From contig CAJWVX010000002.1 in NCBI GenBank assembly GCA_913048175.1, forward strand, positions 1-64,000: DNA of 64,000 nucleotides, given 5' to 3'. The notes beneath the pieces were generated by a model. That model made no database searches. It had not been told where the DNA came from and saw nothing but the letters and a program-made list of their open reading frames with translations. Source of the stretch: an uncultured Flavobacteriales bacterium. Lineage in GTDB: Bacteria > Bacteroidota > Bacteroidia > Flavobacteriales_E > Vicingaceae. This document shows positions 48,641 to 58,504 of this stretch, in pieces. The translations under genes were made by a program, and so were the position numbers. Every line of letters begins with the position of its first letter. Position 1 is the stretch's first letter.

Positions 48641-49726
48641 TTAACTATTTGCTAAATCGTATTTCTTTGCAAGTTCTTTCATTATATCTACCAGTACTTG
48701 AATGCTTTCTTTTGGCATTGCGTTGTAGATAGAAGCTCTATAACCTCCAACATCTCTGTGTCCATTAATTCCATTGATTCCAGCTTCCTTCCACATTTTA
48801 TCAAAATCTGCTTGTGCATCAGGGTTTGTTAATACGAAAGTTACATTCATATTACTTCTATCCTCAATAGCAGCAGTTCCTTCAAATATAGAGTTACTAT
48901 CAATTTCATTATAGATTAAATCTGCTTTTTCTTGATTTACTTTTTCTATCCATTCAACACCACCATTCGCTTTTAGCCATTCTAAAGTTAACATAGAAAC
49001 GTAAATTGGATAAACTGGAGGAGTGTTAAACATAGATCCTTTATCTGCGTGAACACGTAAATCTAACATGGTTGGAATTGTTCTTCCTGTTTTACCTAAT
49101 AAGCTATCTTTTACAATATATAGAGTTGTTCCCGCTGGTCCTAAGTTCTTTTGAGCTCCAGCATAAATCATAGCATAATCACTTATATTAATTTTTCTGC
49201 TAAATATATCTGAAGACATATCTGCTATAAGGGGTATACGGCTTACTGGTATGTTTTTTATTTGAGTACCAAAAATGGTGTTATTTGTTGTAATGTGTAA
49301 ATAATTATCATTTGTAGATATAGGATAAACTTTAGGAATATAGTTAAAGTTCTTATCTTCAGAAGATGCAACCATGTTTAGTTTCCCCAACTTTTCAGCT
49401 TCCTTTAACGCTTTTTTACTCCATGTGCCAGTATTTAAATAAGCACCAGTTCCATCTTGTTTCATGAAATTAAGAATGGTCTTTAAAAAACCAGTACTTG
49501 CACCACCTTGTAAAAATAAAACAGAATATCCTTCTGGCACCTCTAAAAGTTCTTTTACTAATGCTACGGCATTATCCATTACAGCAATAAAATCTTTACT
49601 TCTATGTGATATTTCTAAAATAGAAAGACCAGAGTTGTTAAAGTTTTCTACAGCCTGAGCTGCTTTTTTAAGTACACCTTGATTTAAGATGCTTGGTCCT
49701 GCACTAAAATTATGAACTTTTGACAT
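48641..49726 (-). CDS. serC: Phosphoserine aminotransferase
   Basis: NFSAGPSILNQGVLKKAA, EISHRSKDF, LFLQGGASTGF, ADMSSDIFSRKI, YAGAQKNLGPAG. Confidence 0.97.
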   Translation of the reverse strand: MSKVHNFSAGPSILNQGVLKKAAQAVENFNNSGLSILEISHRSKDFIAVMDNAVALVKELLEVPEGYSVLFLQGGASTGFLKTILNFMKQDGTGAYLNTGTWSKKALKEAEKLGKLNMVASSEDKNFNYIPKVYPISTNDNYLHITTNNTIFGTQIKNIPVSRIPLIADMSSDIFSRKINISDYAMIYAGAQKNLGPAGTTLYIVKDSLLGKTGRTIPTMLDLRVHADKGSMFNTPPVYPIYVSMLTLEWLKANGGVEWIEKVNQEKADLIYNEIDSNSIFEGTAAIEDRSNMNVTFVLTNPDAQADFDKMWKEAGINGINGHRDVGGYRASIYNAMPKESIQVLVDIMKELAKKYDLANS

Positions 49727-49816
49727 GTTATATATTTAAGAAAATTAGGTACTGTAAAATTAATATTTAAACAAAGCGTATTATAAAAGATTTGGAATTT
49801 ATTTAGAATAACTTTT

Positions 49817-50634
49817 TTATTCAAATTTAGCACTATGTAAGGTGTTACTTTTTTTTATATTGAAAAGATAAAACAGTGTAAATCGGATAGTGTTTAATCG
49901 TTGAATAGATAAGTCAGCATTATCTTTTCTGTAATCATTAAAGCTTTGAGAATACATTAAATTAAAATGCAATTGATTAAATTCATATCCAACACCAATA
50001 TTAAAACCGATATCAAATAAGTTTAAATTTTCAGTAGATGATTTTGAGCTTGTTTCAGTTTCGTCAGCTGATGGTAAAAACGATTCAATAGTTCCTGTAC
50101 TATCAAATTGATTAATGTCAATTAAATTAGAAGAGGTATTTGTGTTCTCACATTTTTTGTTTTGTTAGCTCCAAGTAAAAAAGTAAAATAAGGACCTGCA
50201 TAGATATTAAAATTCTTGTATTTATAATTAGCTAGTAGAGGAATTTCTATCACTAATTCAGTTGTAAGTTCTTTAGATTCTTCAAGAATATCTGTATTTG
50301 CACCAAATGATTGAGCAATAGAATCTATTTGTTCAGGGTCTACACCAGAAAAGGCAATTATGTTACTATATTTTTTAATAATTGAGGAGGTATCGGTAGT
50401 TTGAAATAATTCTTTTTTTTGAGATAAAAATATACCTGAACTTAATTTCCAATGTTCCGATAAATGATATTTTAAATGACCTCCAACATGAAACCCTAAT
50501 TGATAGTTGTATCCAATTTCAGTTTTTTCTATTGGGATTATGTTTAAGCCTAATTCAGGACCAATAGTTAGCTTCTGAGAATAAACACTTGTCAAAAAGA
50601 ACAAACTTATTAGTGCTAACGAAAAATACTTCAT
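49817..50634 (-). pseudogene. Outer-membrane beta-barrel (porin-family) protein, frameshifted at an A6 run
   Basis: Frame 1: MKYFSLALISLFFLTSVYSQKLTIGPELGLNIIPIEKTEIGYNYQLGFHVGGHLKY...FNIYAGPYFTFLLGANKTK. A -1 reading at T6 50153..50158 (minus-strand A6) continues as KCENTNTSSNLIDINQFDSTGTIESFLPSADETETSSKSSTENLNLFDIGFNIGVGYEFNQLHFNLMYSQSFNDYRKDNADLSIQRLNTIRFTLFYLFNIKKSNTLHSAKFE*, stop 49817..49819. ATG 50634 is preferred start. Confidence 0.85.
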
Positions 50635-50635
50635 T

Positions 50636-52204
50636 TTAATTAAGTTTATCAATTGAACTACTTCCAATTATTAAATTAGAATTTAAGGATATCTTATAAT
50701 CTATGTGTTTTGCTTTACTCAAGTCCATTTGTTGAATAATATCTTTATAACTGATATCTTGAGATGAAAATATAACCTCATTAGCATTGTAAATAGAAAT
50801 GAGATCAGGAAGTTGATATAGTTTTCCAATATATAGGCTTGTTTCTAGTTTGGTGATAGAGTTATTCCCTTTAACACCTAATGTTTTAATATTCGTATTT
50901 TTTTGATTTATATTTAGTTTTATTCTATTTACAAAGTCTTCACATCCGTTAATTATTGTTGTTTTAATAGCCTCTCTTTTTAGTTTTATTTTCTCATAAT
51001 AATCAAGAACTATTCTACTTACAGGAACAACAACCAAAATTAAAATAACAATACTAATCAGATACTTAAATGAAAATGTTGATGGTTCTGGTAATGCAAA
51101 ATTTAGAGTAAATAGGATAGCTGAACCTAAAAATACTCCCAATAGAGTTTTGTTTATACTTAGGTTTTTAGAGTAACCACCACAAATTGAAATTCCAGTT
51201 AAAAATGCGATAAAAACGGCTAAAACGTTAAGTATTCCAGAAGAATCTGAGAAAATTATTTGGTTTGGAAACCCAAAATAGGGTTTAGTAAAATTGAATA
51301 TTAAAAGAGCAATTCCCATTACAGAAATGTCGGTAAGAGGTAATCTTAGTTGAGCTGCAAACCTTGTTAAAAGGGCTAAAAAAGCTCTTAAATAAATGGC
51401 AATGTTTATAAAAAAAGAAAATGCTTTGGCTTTATTTGCAAAATGTTTTCTTGAGAAAATTATCATAGCATTGTAAAAAACAAATACATATTTCAAATTC
51501 CCTTTTTTTGTACTTTCTCCTTTGTAATGTATTATTTTAACTTGAGGTAGATAGTAATTTTTATATCCTCCAAGAATTATTCGATAGGATAAATCAATAT
51601 CCTCTCCGTACATAAAAAATGTCTCGTCTAATAAACCAACTTTATCTAATGTGATCTTACGCATCCACATAAAAGCTCCAGAAAGTACTTCAATTTCGTT
51701 GGTTTCATTCTCTTTTAAATATCCTAAATGATATTTGGCAAATTTCTTAGATTTAGGAAAGAGTTTAGAAAGACCAAATATTTTGTAAAAGGATACTGAA
51801 GGAGTAGGTAAGCCTCTTTTAGATTCAGGTAGAAACTTACCGCTACCATCAATCATCTTTACACCTAAACCACCAGCATCTGGAGTAGCATCCATAAATT
51901 TAATGCAATTTTCAAAAGTATCCTCTTCAACAACAGTGTCAGGATTTAATAATAGAATATATTCGCCTTTAGAAATTTCAATTGCCTGATTGTTTGCTCT
52001 TGAAAAACCAACGTTTTCTGTATTGAGTATTAGATTAATTTCAGGAAATTTATTTCTTACCATTTCTACAGAATCATCTGGAGAATTATTATCTACAACG
52101 AATACTTCAGCAGAAATACCTAAAGTTGCCTTATTAACAGAAAGTATACATTGTTCTAAAAAATGCCTTACGTTATAATTAACTATGATGATTGATAACT
52201 TCAT
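50636..52204 (-). CDS. Glycosyltransferase family 2 with C-terminal TM region
   Basis: LSIIIVNYNVRHFLEQCILSV, VFVVDNNSPDDSVEMV, NVGFSRANNQAIEISKGEYILLLNPDT, FFMYGEDIDLSYRI. Confidence 0.93.
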   Translation of the reverse strand: MKLSIIIVNYNVRHFLEQCILSVNKATLGISAEVFVVDNNSPDDSVEMVRNKFPEINLILNTENVGFSRANNQAIEISKGEYILLLNPDTVVEEDTFENCIKFMDATPDAGGLGVKMIDGSGKFLPESKRGLPTPSVSFYKIFGLSKLFPKSKKFAKYHLGYLKENETNEIEVLSGAFMWMRKITLDKVGLLDETFFMYGEDIDLSYRIILGGYKNYYLPQVKIIHYKGESTKKGNLKYVFVFYNAMIIFSRKHFANKAKAFSFFINIAIYLRAFLALLTRFAAQLRLPLTDISVMGIALLIFNFTKPYFGFPNQIIFSDSSGILNVLAVFIAFLTGISICGGYSKNLSINKTLLGVFLGSAILFTLNFALPEPSTFSFKYLISIVILILVVVPVSRIVLDYYEKIKLKREAIKTTIINGCEDFVNRIKLNINQKNTNIKTLGVKGNNSITKLETSLYIGKLYQLPDLISIYNANEVIFSSQDISYKDIIQQMDLSKAKHIDYKISLNSNLIIGSSSIDKLN

Positions 52205-52205
52205 T

Positions 52206-52832
52206 CTATTTTAAAACCAAGGTATTTTTAAATGGTATTCTATTGAGTAAAGATCTACCTAAAGTTAACTCATCAGTATATTCTATTTCATCACCAATAC
52301 CGACTCCTCTGGCAATAGTAGTAACATTAATATCTAAGTGAGATAGTTTTTTATAGATATAAAAATTAGTTGCATCACCTTCCATCGTGGTACTCAATGC
52401 CATAATTATTTCTGTGGGTTTTACAGAGTTAATTCTTTCAATTAATTCAGGAATTTTAATGTCATTTGGTCCAATTCCTTCCATTGGAGAAATAATACCG
52501 CCTAAAACATGAAACTTACCTTGAAATTGATTGGTTCTTTCAATTGCAATTACATCTAAAATATTCTCTACAACACAAATCACGTTATCGTTTCTTATCG
52601 GACTTGCACATAAATCACATTTTGTAGTGTCAGAAATATTATGGCAAGAATTACAATATTGAATTTCATTACTCAATTCAATAAATGCTTTGCCAAACGC
52701 TTCAATTTCTTGTTGATTTCTATTTAAAACTTGAAGCACTAATCTTAATGCGGTTTTATTTCCGATACCAGGTAAAGAGGCTAATTGTTCAACTGCGTTG
52801 TTAAATGGTGAAGATGAGATTTTTGGAGTCAT
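52206..52832 (-). CDS. recR: Recombination mediator protein RecR
   Basis: LASLPGIGNKTALRLVLQVL, CNSCHNISDTTKCDLC zinc finger, ALSTTMEGDATNFYIYKKL Toprim, TIARGVGIGDEIEYTDELTLGRSLLNR. Confidence 0.97.
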   Translation of the reverse strand: MTPKISSSPFNNAVEQLASLPGIGNKTALRLVLQVLNRNQQEIEAFGKAFIELSNEIQYCNSCHNISDTTKCDLCASPIRNDNVICVVENILDVIAIERTNQFQGKFHVLGGIISPMEGIGPNDIKIPELIERINSVKPTEIIMALSTTMEGDATNFYIYKKLSHLDINVTTIARGVGIGDEIEYTDELTLGRSLLNRIPFKNTLVLK

Positions 52833-52919
52833 TTAGATTCTGTCAACAATTTAGTGTGAATCAAAATTAATACGATTAAAGTTAAGATGGTAAATTTTAA
52901 GCACTTTTGTTGCTAACTT

Positions 52920-54377
52920 ATGAATCCAATTACTGTCATATTATTTATCGTAGGCTATTTCGCTTTATTAATGTTGATTTCACACTTCACTTCTAAAGAA
53001 GCTACTAACGATTCTTTTTTTATTGGGGGACACAAATCTCCTTGGTATTTAGTAGCTTTTGGAATGATTGGAGCCTCATTATCTGGAGTTACATTTATTT
53101 CGGTTCCGGGCTGGGTAGGAGTGAGTGAATTTTCATATATGCAAATGGTAATGGGCTATTTTGTTGGTTATACAGTTATTGCCTTGGTTTTAATGCCCTT
53201 ATATTACCGTTTAAATTTAACTTCAATCTATACTTATTTAGAAGATAGGTTTGGATATTACTCCTATAAGACTGGCGCAGGCTTCTTTTTGCTTTCTAGG
53301 ACTATTGGCGCAGCATTTAGGTTGTTTTTAGTTGCTCAGGTATTACAGTATTTAGTTTTTGATCAGTGGGAGGTTCCTTTCTTCGTTACTGTTATGATAA
53401 CCATTCTATTAATATGGTTATACACGTTTAAGGGGGGTATAAAAACTATTGTTTGGACAGATTCATTACAGACATTATTTATGTTAATTGCTGTAGGAGT
53501 TTCTATCTATTTTATTGCCTCTGATATGAACTTAGGATTAGCAGAATTAATAACAGAAGTTGAAAAATCTGAGTATTCAAGAATATTCTTTTTTGATGAT
53601 TGGAATGATAGAAAGCATTTTGTCAAACAATTTTTTAGTGGAGTGTTTTTAGCAATTGTTATGACTGGTTTAGATCAAGATATGATGCAAAAGAATTTAA
53701 GTTGTGCCAATATTAAGGATGGACAAAAAAATATGTTCTCTTTTAGCATAGTGCTTATTTTTGTAAACTTTATATTTTTAGCTTTAGGAGCATTATTATT
53801 TGTTTATGCTAATAAAAACGGAATAGAAATTCCTACTAAAACAGATAATTTGTTTCCAGAAATCGCAACCCAACATTTAAATACTGCAGCTGGAATATTT
53901 TTTATTTTAGGATTGGTAGCAGCAGCATATTCAAGTGCTGATTCGGCCTTAACTGCTTTAACAACTTCTGTTTGTGTAGATTTTTTAGATATTCAAAATA
54001 AGGAAGAAATATTAAAAGTAAAACTTAGAAAAAAGGTGCATATTATTATGTCGATCTTACTTTTTGTGGTTATTCTATTATTTGATATCATTAATAATGA
54101 AAGTGTAATTAGTTCACTTTTTAAAGCTGCAGGATACACTTACGGTCCTTTACTCGGTCTGTATGCTTTTGGACTTAGTCTTAAAAGGAAAGTAAGAGAT
54201 AACTTAGTGCCAATTATTTGTTTGGCTTCTCCGGTTATCTGTTATTGTATTAATTTATATTCTAAAGAAATCTTAAACGGATATCAGTTCGGATTTGAAG
54301 TATTAATTTTAAACGGTGCTTTAACCTTTTTAGGATTACTTACCATCTCGTTTCCAAATCAGAAAAAAAATAGTTAG
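52920..54377 (+). CDS. Sodium:solute symporter family transporter
   Basis: Multi-TM; FFIGGHKSPWYLVAFGMIGASLSGVTFISVPGWVG; GLVAAAYSSADSALTALTTSVCVDFL. Confidence 0.93.
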   Translation: MNPITVILFIVGYFALLMLISHFTSKEATNDSFFIGGHKSPWYLVAFGMIGASLSGVTFISVPGWVGVSEFSYMQMVMGYFVGYTVIALVLMPLYYRLNLTSIYTYLEDRFGYYSYKTGAGFFLLSRTIGAAFRLFLVAQVLQYLVFDQWEVPFFVTVMITILLIWLYTFKGGIKTIVWTDSLQTLFMLIAVGVSIYFIASDMNLGLAELITEVEKSEYSRIFFFDDWNDRKHFVKQFFSGVFLAIVMTGLDQDMMQKNLSCANIKDGQKNMFSFSIVLIFVNFIFLALGALLFVYANKNGIEIPTKTDNLFPEIATQHLNTAAGIFFILGLVAAAYSSADSALTALTTSVCVDFLDIQNKEEILKVKLRKKVHIIMSILLFVVILLFDIINNESVISSLFKAAGYTYGPLLGLYAFGLSLKRKVRDNLVPIICLASPVICYCINLYSKEILNGYQFGFEVLILNGALTFLGLLTISFPNQKKNS

Positions 54378-54471
54378 GACCTATATTTTAACTATATCAA
54401 TTTGTTTTATTATATTGCTGTCTTTAATGGAAATAAAATTTCTATTAGTCTAAAATATTTATATTTTTGTT

Positions 54472-54479
54472 GAAAGCAA
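54472..54479 (+). promoter_or_regulatory. Candidate Bacteroidota -7 element TATTTTTG
   Basis: TAnnTTTG match 11 nt upstream of ATG 54491; motif match only. Confidence 0.3.
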
Positions 54480-54490
54480 AGAACGTAGTT

Positions 54491-55390
54491 ATGGATAAAA
54501 AAATTAAACTGGTTGCATCGTTAGTGGTTGCATTGCCGTTAGCACTTTTAACCTCTTGTGGAGGCGAAAATCTTGTTGTTGAAGAAGCAATTGAGGATGT
54601 TGTTGAAGAGGTTGTTCCTGAACGAAATGAGACTTACTATCAAATACCATCTCCAGATGAAATGTTTGGGTTTATAAAAGAAAGCGGTTTAGGATTTAAT
54701 GGTGAGTTATTAAACTCAGTAAAAAATGTAGCTAGTTATTCTGATCCAAAAATGCAAGCATTAAATTTTGGTATTTATTCTGCTGATTTGGCTTATACAG
54801 CTGCTTTTCAAGAGTTTAACGAGACGACTAAGTATTTTGGAACAGTACAGAAATTAGCAGATCAAATAGGTATTACTGCTGCATTTGATAAATCTTTAAT
54901 TGAAAGGGCTACGGCTAATTTAGGTAATGCAGATTCATTAGTATTAATTACTAATACATCTTATTTTGCTGTGGTTGACTATTTAGAGCAAAATGAGCAA
55001 GGTGGCAAGTTAGGGATTATTGCTTCAGCTGGTTGGTTAGAAACAGTTTATGTTATTGTAAATTCAATGGATTATACAAAAGATAAAGATGCTGTTGATA
55101 GGTTGGCTGATCAAAAACTAGCTTTGGATAACTTGTTGGATTATATGGCTGAATATAAAGACAATACTGATGTTGCTGATGTTTTAAATTGGTTTAATGA
55201 GTTGGAATTAGTATTTGCGAATTTATCTGAACCTGACACTGAAAAACCTGATATTTCTTTTAAGAAAAAAGAAGATGGTAAAATGGTACTAGGTGGGGGT
55301 TCTTCAATTTCTATTTCTGAAGAGCAGTTTAACGCTATTAAGGATAAAGTGAATGAAATAAGAAATAATATAGTTAAAACTGAACTGTAA
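54491..55390 (+). CDS. Conserved hypothetical lipoprotein
   Basis: MDKKIKLVASLVVALPLALLTSCGGE lipobox; ATG 54491 preferred over TTG 54467. Confidence 0.65.
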   Translation: MDKKIKLVASLVVALPLALLTSCGGENLVVEEAIEDVVEEVVPERNETYYQIPSPDEMFGFIKESGLGFNGELLNSVKNVASYSDPKMQALNFGIYSADLAYTAAFQEFNETTKYFGTVQKLADQIGITAAFDKSLIERATANLGNADSLVLITNTSYFAVVDYLEQNEQGGKLGIIASAGWLETVYVIVNSMDYTKDKDAVDRLADQKLALDNLLDYMAEYKDNTDVADVLNWFNELELVFANLSEPDTEKPDISFKKKEDGKMVLGGGSSISISEEQFNAIKDKVNEIRNNIVKTEL

Positions 55391-55423
55391 TAGTTTTTAT
55401 CTAAAAAAAGAAACAAAAAAGAC

Positions 55424-56119
55424 ATGAAAAAGCATATCAATAAAATAGTTTTACTTGCCGCAATCGTTATGATTCCAGCAATGTCATTTGCACAATACTG
55501 TAATCATTTCCATGAAAAGTATTGTTATCCATCAGAAAACGGAATGTTTAAGTTGAATGGACAATCGAAAAGTGCACTGTTTAGTAAAGGGCAAACATCT
55601 GAATTAAACATTCTTGTTTACGCTAAACAAGATTATAGGATTTCCGTTTGTTTAGATGAAAATTTAGGAGATCAGATCAAATTTAAAATATACGAGACCA
55701 AAAAAGTGAAAGTTGAGAAGGTAATCGAAACAAAATCGATGCAAGATGAGATGGAAGCTTGCACCAATTGTAACGGAAGTGGAGAAACAGATAATGAAGA
55801 ATGTTATGATTGCGAAGGAGCGGGAGAGAAAGCAACAGGAAATGAAAAAGAAGTAATTAGTAAAGAAACTAAAGTTGTTGTTGAAAAACAAAAACAATTG
55901 CTTTATGATAATAGTACAGATGGTTATTCTAACGAAATTGAATTTACTGTTGAAATAAGTAGAAGACTTACATTAGAAATTAGTGTGCCTGGCGGTGGTG
56001 CTGGTTCATCAACTAAAAAGAAAGGTAAACTAACGAAATCAAGTGATATGGGGTGTGTTGGTATACTAGTAGAGCATATGACTACTCCAATAACTGGGTT
56101 TTATGGAACAGGATTTTAA
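55424..56119 (+). CDS. Secreted hypothetical protein with two DnaJ-type CxxCxGxG motifs
   Basis: Signal peptide; CTNCNGSGETDNEECYDCEGAGE. Confidence 0.65.
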   Translation: MKKHINKIVLLAAIVMIPAMSFAQYCNHFHEKYCYPSENGMFKLNGQSKSALFSKGQTSELNILVYAKQDYRISVCLDENLGDQIKFKIYETKKVKVEKVIETKSMQDEMEACTNCNGSGETDNEECYDCEGAGEKATGNEKEVISKETKVVVEKQKQLLYDNSTDGYSNEIEFTVEISRRLTLEISVPGGGAGSSTKKKGKLTKSSDMGCVGILVEHMTTPITGFYGTGF

Positions 56120-56139
56120 AAATTATTGAACATATTTAT

Positions 56140-56169
56140 AACCCTGATGATTTTTCATCAGGGTTTTTT
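56140..56169 (+). terminator. Rho-independent-type terminator
   Basis: AACCCTGATGATTTTTCATCAGGGTTTTTTA; lies inside the tracked N-terminal extension of the next ORF. Confidence 0.8.
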
Positions 56170-56179
56170 ATTTGATAAA

Positions 56180-57163
56180 ATGGATGAAATAAAGGCAGAA
56201 TTAAAGAAATCAAATTCAATTGTAATTACAACACATAAATCGCCAGATGGTGATGCAATAGGATCATCATTAGCTTTATATCATTTTTTAAAGAAAGAGG
56301 GGAAGGATGTAACAGTTGTTGTTCCAGATGCTTTTCCTGATTTTTTAAATTGGATGGATGGATGTGATAAAATTGTTTATTATGATACTCAAACTAAACT
56401 CGCTAATGAAATAATCGGAAAATCAGAGGTTATTTTTTCATTAGATTACAATAGTTTAACAAGAATTTCGGATTTAAGAAATCCAATTGAAAAGTCAAAT
56501 GCTACTAAAATTGTTATTGATCATCATCAAGATCCTAAAGATTTTGCGAATCACTACTTTGTAGATACAAATTCTTGTTCAACATGCCAATTGATATATG
56601 AATTTATAGAGAAATTAGAAGGGTTAGATAAAATAGATAAAGCAATTGGAGAGTGTATTTATTGTGGTATAATGACAGATACGGGATCTTTTAGATATCC
56701 ATCTACAACTTCAAAAACACACCAAATTATTGCTCACTTGATAGATTTAGGAGTAGAGAATTCTAAAATACATCAAGCAGTTTATGATAATTCTTCAGAG
56801 CATAGATTAAGACTATTGGGTTACGCCTTAACTAAAAAAATGGTTGTTCTTTCAGAGCATAAGGCAGCTTATATTTCGTTATCAGAAGAGGAATTAAAAA
56901 GATTTTCCTTTAAAATAGGTGATGTAGAAGGCTTGGTGAATTATGCTTTATCTATTAACGGGATTAAGTTTGCTGCATTGATTATTGAAAAAGAAGATAT
57001 GATTAGCTTATCGTTAAGATCTAAAGGTGATTTTTATGTGAATAAAATAGCAAATAACCACTTTAATGGAGGTGGACATATTTATGCTGCAGGAGGAATG
57101 TTAGAAACCTCTTTAGAAGAAGCTATAATTAGATTAGAAACTGTAATGAAAACCAATATATAG
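56180..57163 (+). CDS. DHH-family phosphoesterase (NrnA/nanoRNase-like)
   Basis: THKSPDGDAIGSSLALYHFL, FSLDYNSLTRISDL, VIDHHQDP, GIMTDTGSFRYPSTT, NHFNGGGHIYAAGG. ATG 56180 used because the upstream tracked start is within a terminator. Confidence 0.93.
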   Translation: MDEIKAELKKSNSIVITTHKSPDGDAIGSSLALYHFLKKEGKDVTVVVPDAFPDFLNWMDGCDKIVYYDTQTKLANEIIGKSEVIFSLDYNSLTRISDLRNPIEKSNATKIVIDHHQDPKDFANHYFVDTNSCSTCQLIYEFIEKLEGLDKIDKAIGECIYCGIMTDTGSFRYPSTTSKTHQIIAHLIDLGVENSKIHQAVYDNSSEHRLRLLGYALTKKMVVLSEHKAAYISLSEEELKRFSFKIGDVEGLVNYALSINGIKFAALIIEKEDMISLSLRSKGDFYVNKIANNHFNGGGHIYAAGGMLETSLEEAIIRLETVMKTNI

Positions 57164-57164
57164 G

Positions 57165-57680
57165 ATGAAATTATTTTTTAATATACTACTATCTATTCTT
57201 CTTTTTTCCTGTTCTGATGAGCCTAAAAAGTTTCCTCAAATGGATATGAATAAAGTTCAAGAACAGCTATTGGAAGCTAATAAGATCGCTATTTCAAAAG
57301 AAGCTCAGCAAATTGATGAATATGCAAAAGCTAAAGTATTGGATCTTGTTAAAACGAAAACTGGTTTGCGTTATAAAATTTATAATGAGGTTGAAGGTAA
57401 AGTCATAATTAAGAAACAAACGGCAGTAGTAAAATATAGAGTTACGCTATTAGATGGAACTGAATGTTACTCAACAAAAGAGGAGGTTGAGGAGTTTATT
57501 GTTAATAAAGATTATGTTGAAACTGGTTTGCATGAAGGAATTCAATTTATGAGTGTTGGCGATAAAGCTGTAATGATATTACCTTCTCATTTAGCACACG
57601 GTTTGGCTGGAGATTTAAAGAAGATTCCTTTCAGATCCACAATTGTTTATGATATTGAATTAGTGGCAATTAAAGATTAA
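57165..57680 (+). CDS. FKBP-fold lipoprotein (GldI-like), active-site-degenerate
   Basis: Lipobox LLFSCSD; VVKYRVTLLDGTECYSTKEE...YVETGLHEGIQFMSVGDKAVMILPSHLAHG. Confidence 0.75.
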   Translation: MKLFFNILLSILLFSCSDEPKKFPQMDMNKVQEQLLEANKIAISKEAQQIDEYAKAKVLDLVKTKTGLRYKIYNEVEGKVIIKKQTAVVKYRVTLLDGTECYSTKEEVEEFIVNKDYVETGLHEGIQFMSVGDKAVMILPSHLAHGLAGDLKKIPFRSTIVYDIELVAIKD

Positions 57681-57683
57681 ATT

Positions 57684-58499
57684 TTGAAGTACTTAATAGG
57701 CCTTATATTAGTCGTTATTTTTCTTTTTTCATGTGAAAATAAGTTTCCGGACTATCTTAAAATTGAAGATGATATTTATTTGAAATTGATATCCTTTGAA
57801 GAGGGTAATAAAGGAATTGAGGATGCAAAGTATGTTGCTGTTTCTATAACAATTAAGGAGGGGGATAATGTTATATTTAGACAATATAAAGAGAATATTT
57901 TTTTAATAAGGAAGAATAATTTTACTTTTTTAATGAAAAACTTAAATGAAGGGGATAGTGCTGTTTTTAAAGTTGCGACAAGCCGTATTTATGATGCTTT
58001 AAGTCCATTAATAATAGATTCAACTAAAAGTGACTTTGTTAAAGTTATGATTAAAATCTATAATTATTATTCGGATAGCGAGTATTTAGCATCAAAAAAT
58101 GAATTTGATGGAGAGATGCTAGAGCAATTGCTTTTAAGTAGATACATAGAAGAAGTTGGACTTAAAATGGGAGAAGGAATCTTAAAAAATGTTTTAGTTG
58201 AAGGAATAGGAGAAACTGTTAAAAAAGGAGATGGAATTACAATTGCATATAAAGGCTATTTCATTAACAGACTAAAATTTGATGAAATTCCAGGGTCTAC
58301 CGCCTTTACTTTTAAATATGGAACTCAAGGGCAGGTAATTAAAGGATTAGACATAGCAATTAAGTCAATGAGAGAAGGAGAGAAATCAAAAATAATCATA
58401 CCTTCGCATCTTGCTTTTGGAGAGGAGGGTTCTACAACGCTTATTGTACCTTCTTTTACTACGGTAATATATGAATTAGAAATATTAAAAATTAATTAA
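57684..58499 (+). CDS. FKBP-type peptidyl-prolyl isomerase-like lipoprotein
   Basis: Lipobox FLFSCEN; ITIAYKGYFINRLKFDE...VIKGLDIAIKSMREGEKSKIIIPSHLAFGEEGS. TTG start. Confidence 0.8.
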   Translation: MKYLIGLILVVIFLFSCENKFPDYLKIEDDIYLKLISFEEGNKGIEDAKYVAVSITIKEGDNVIFRQYKENIFLIRKNNFTFLMKNLNEGDSAVFKVATSRIYDALSPLIIDSTKSDFVKVMIKIYNYYSDSEYLASKNEFDGEMLEQLLLSRYIEEVGLKMGEGILKNVLVEGIGETVKKGDGITIAYKGYFINRLKFDEIPGSTAFTFKYGTQGQVIKGLDIAIKSMREGEKSKIIIPSHLAFGEEGSTTLIVPSFTTVIYELEILKIN

Positions 58500-58504
58500 A
58501 ATAG

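Noticed and set aside
50140-50165. Programmed -1 frameshift in the beta-barrel gene
   Set aside because: The A-AAA-AAT context permits slippage in principle, but no obvious downstream stimulatory structure was seen. Indel or sequencing error is simpler, so it is kept only as an alternative.
56126-56179. N-terminal extension MNIFITLMIFHQGFLFDK of the DHH phosphoesterase
   Set aside because: The extension is translated from a terminator hairpin; ATG 56180 is the likely start.
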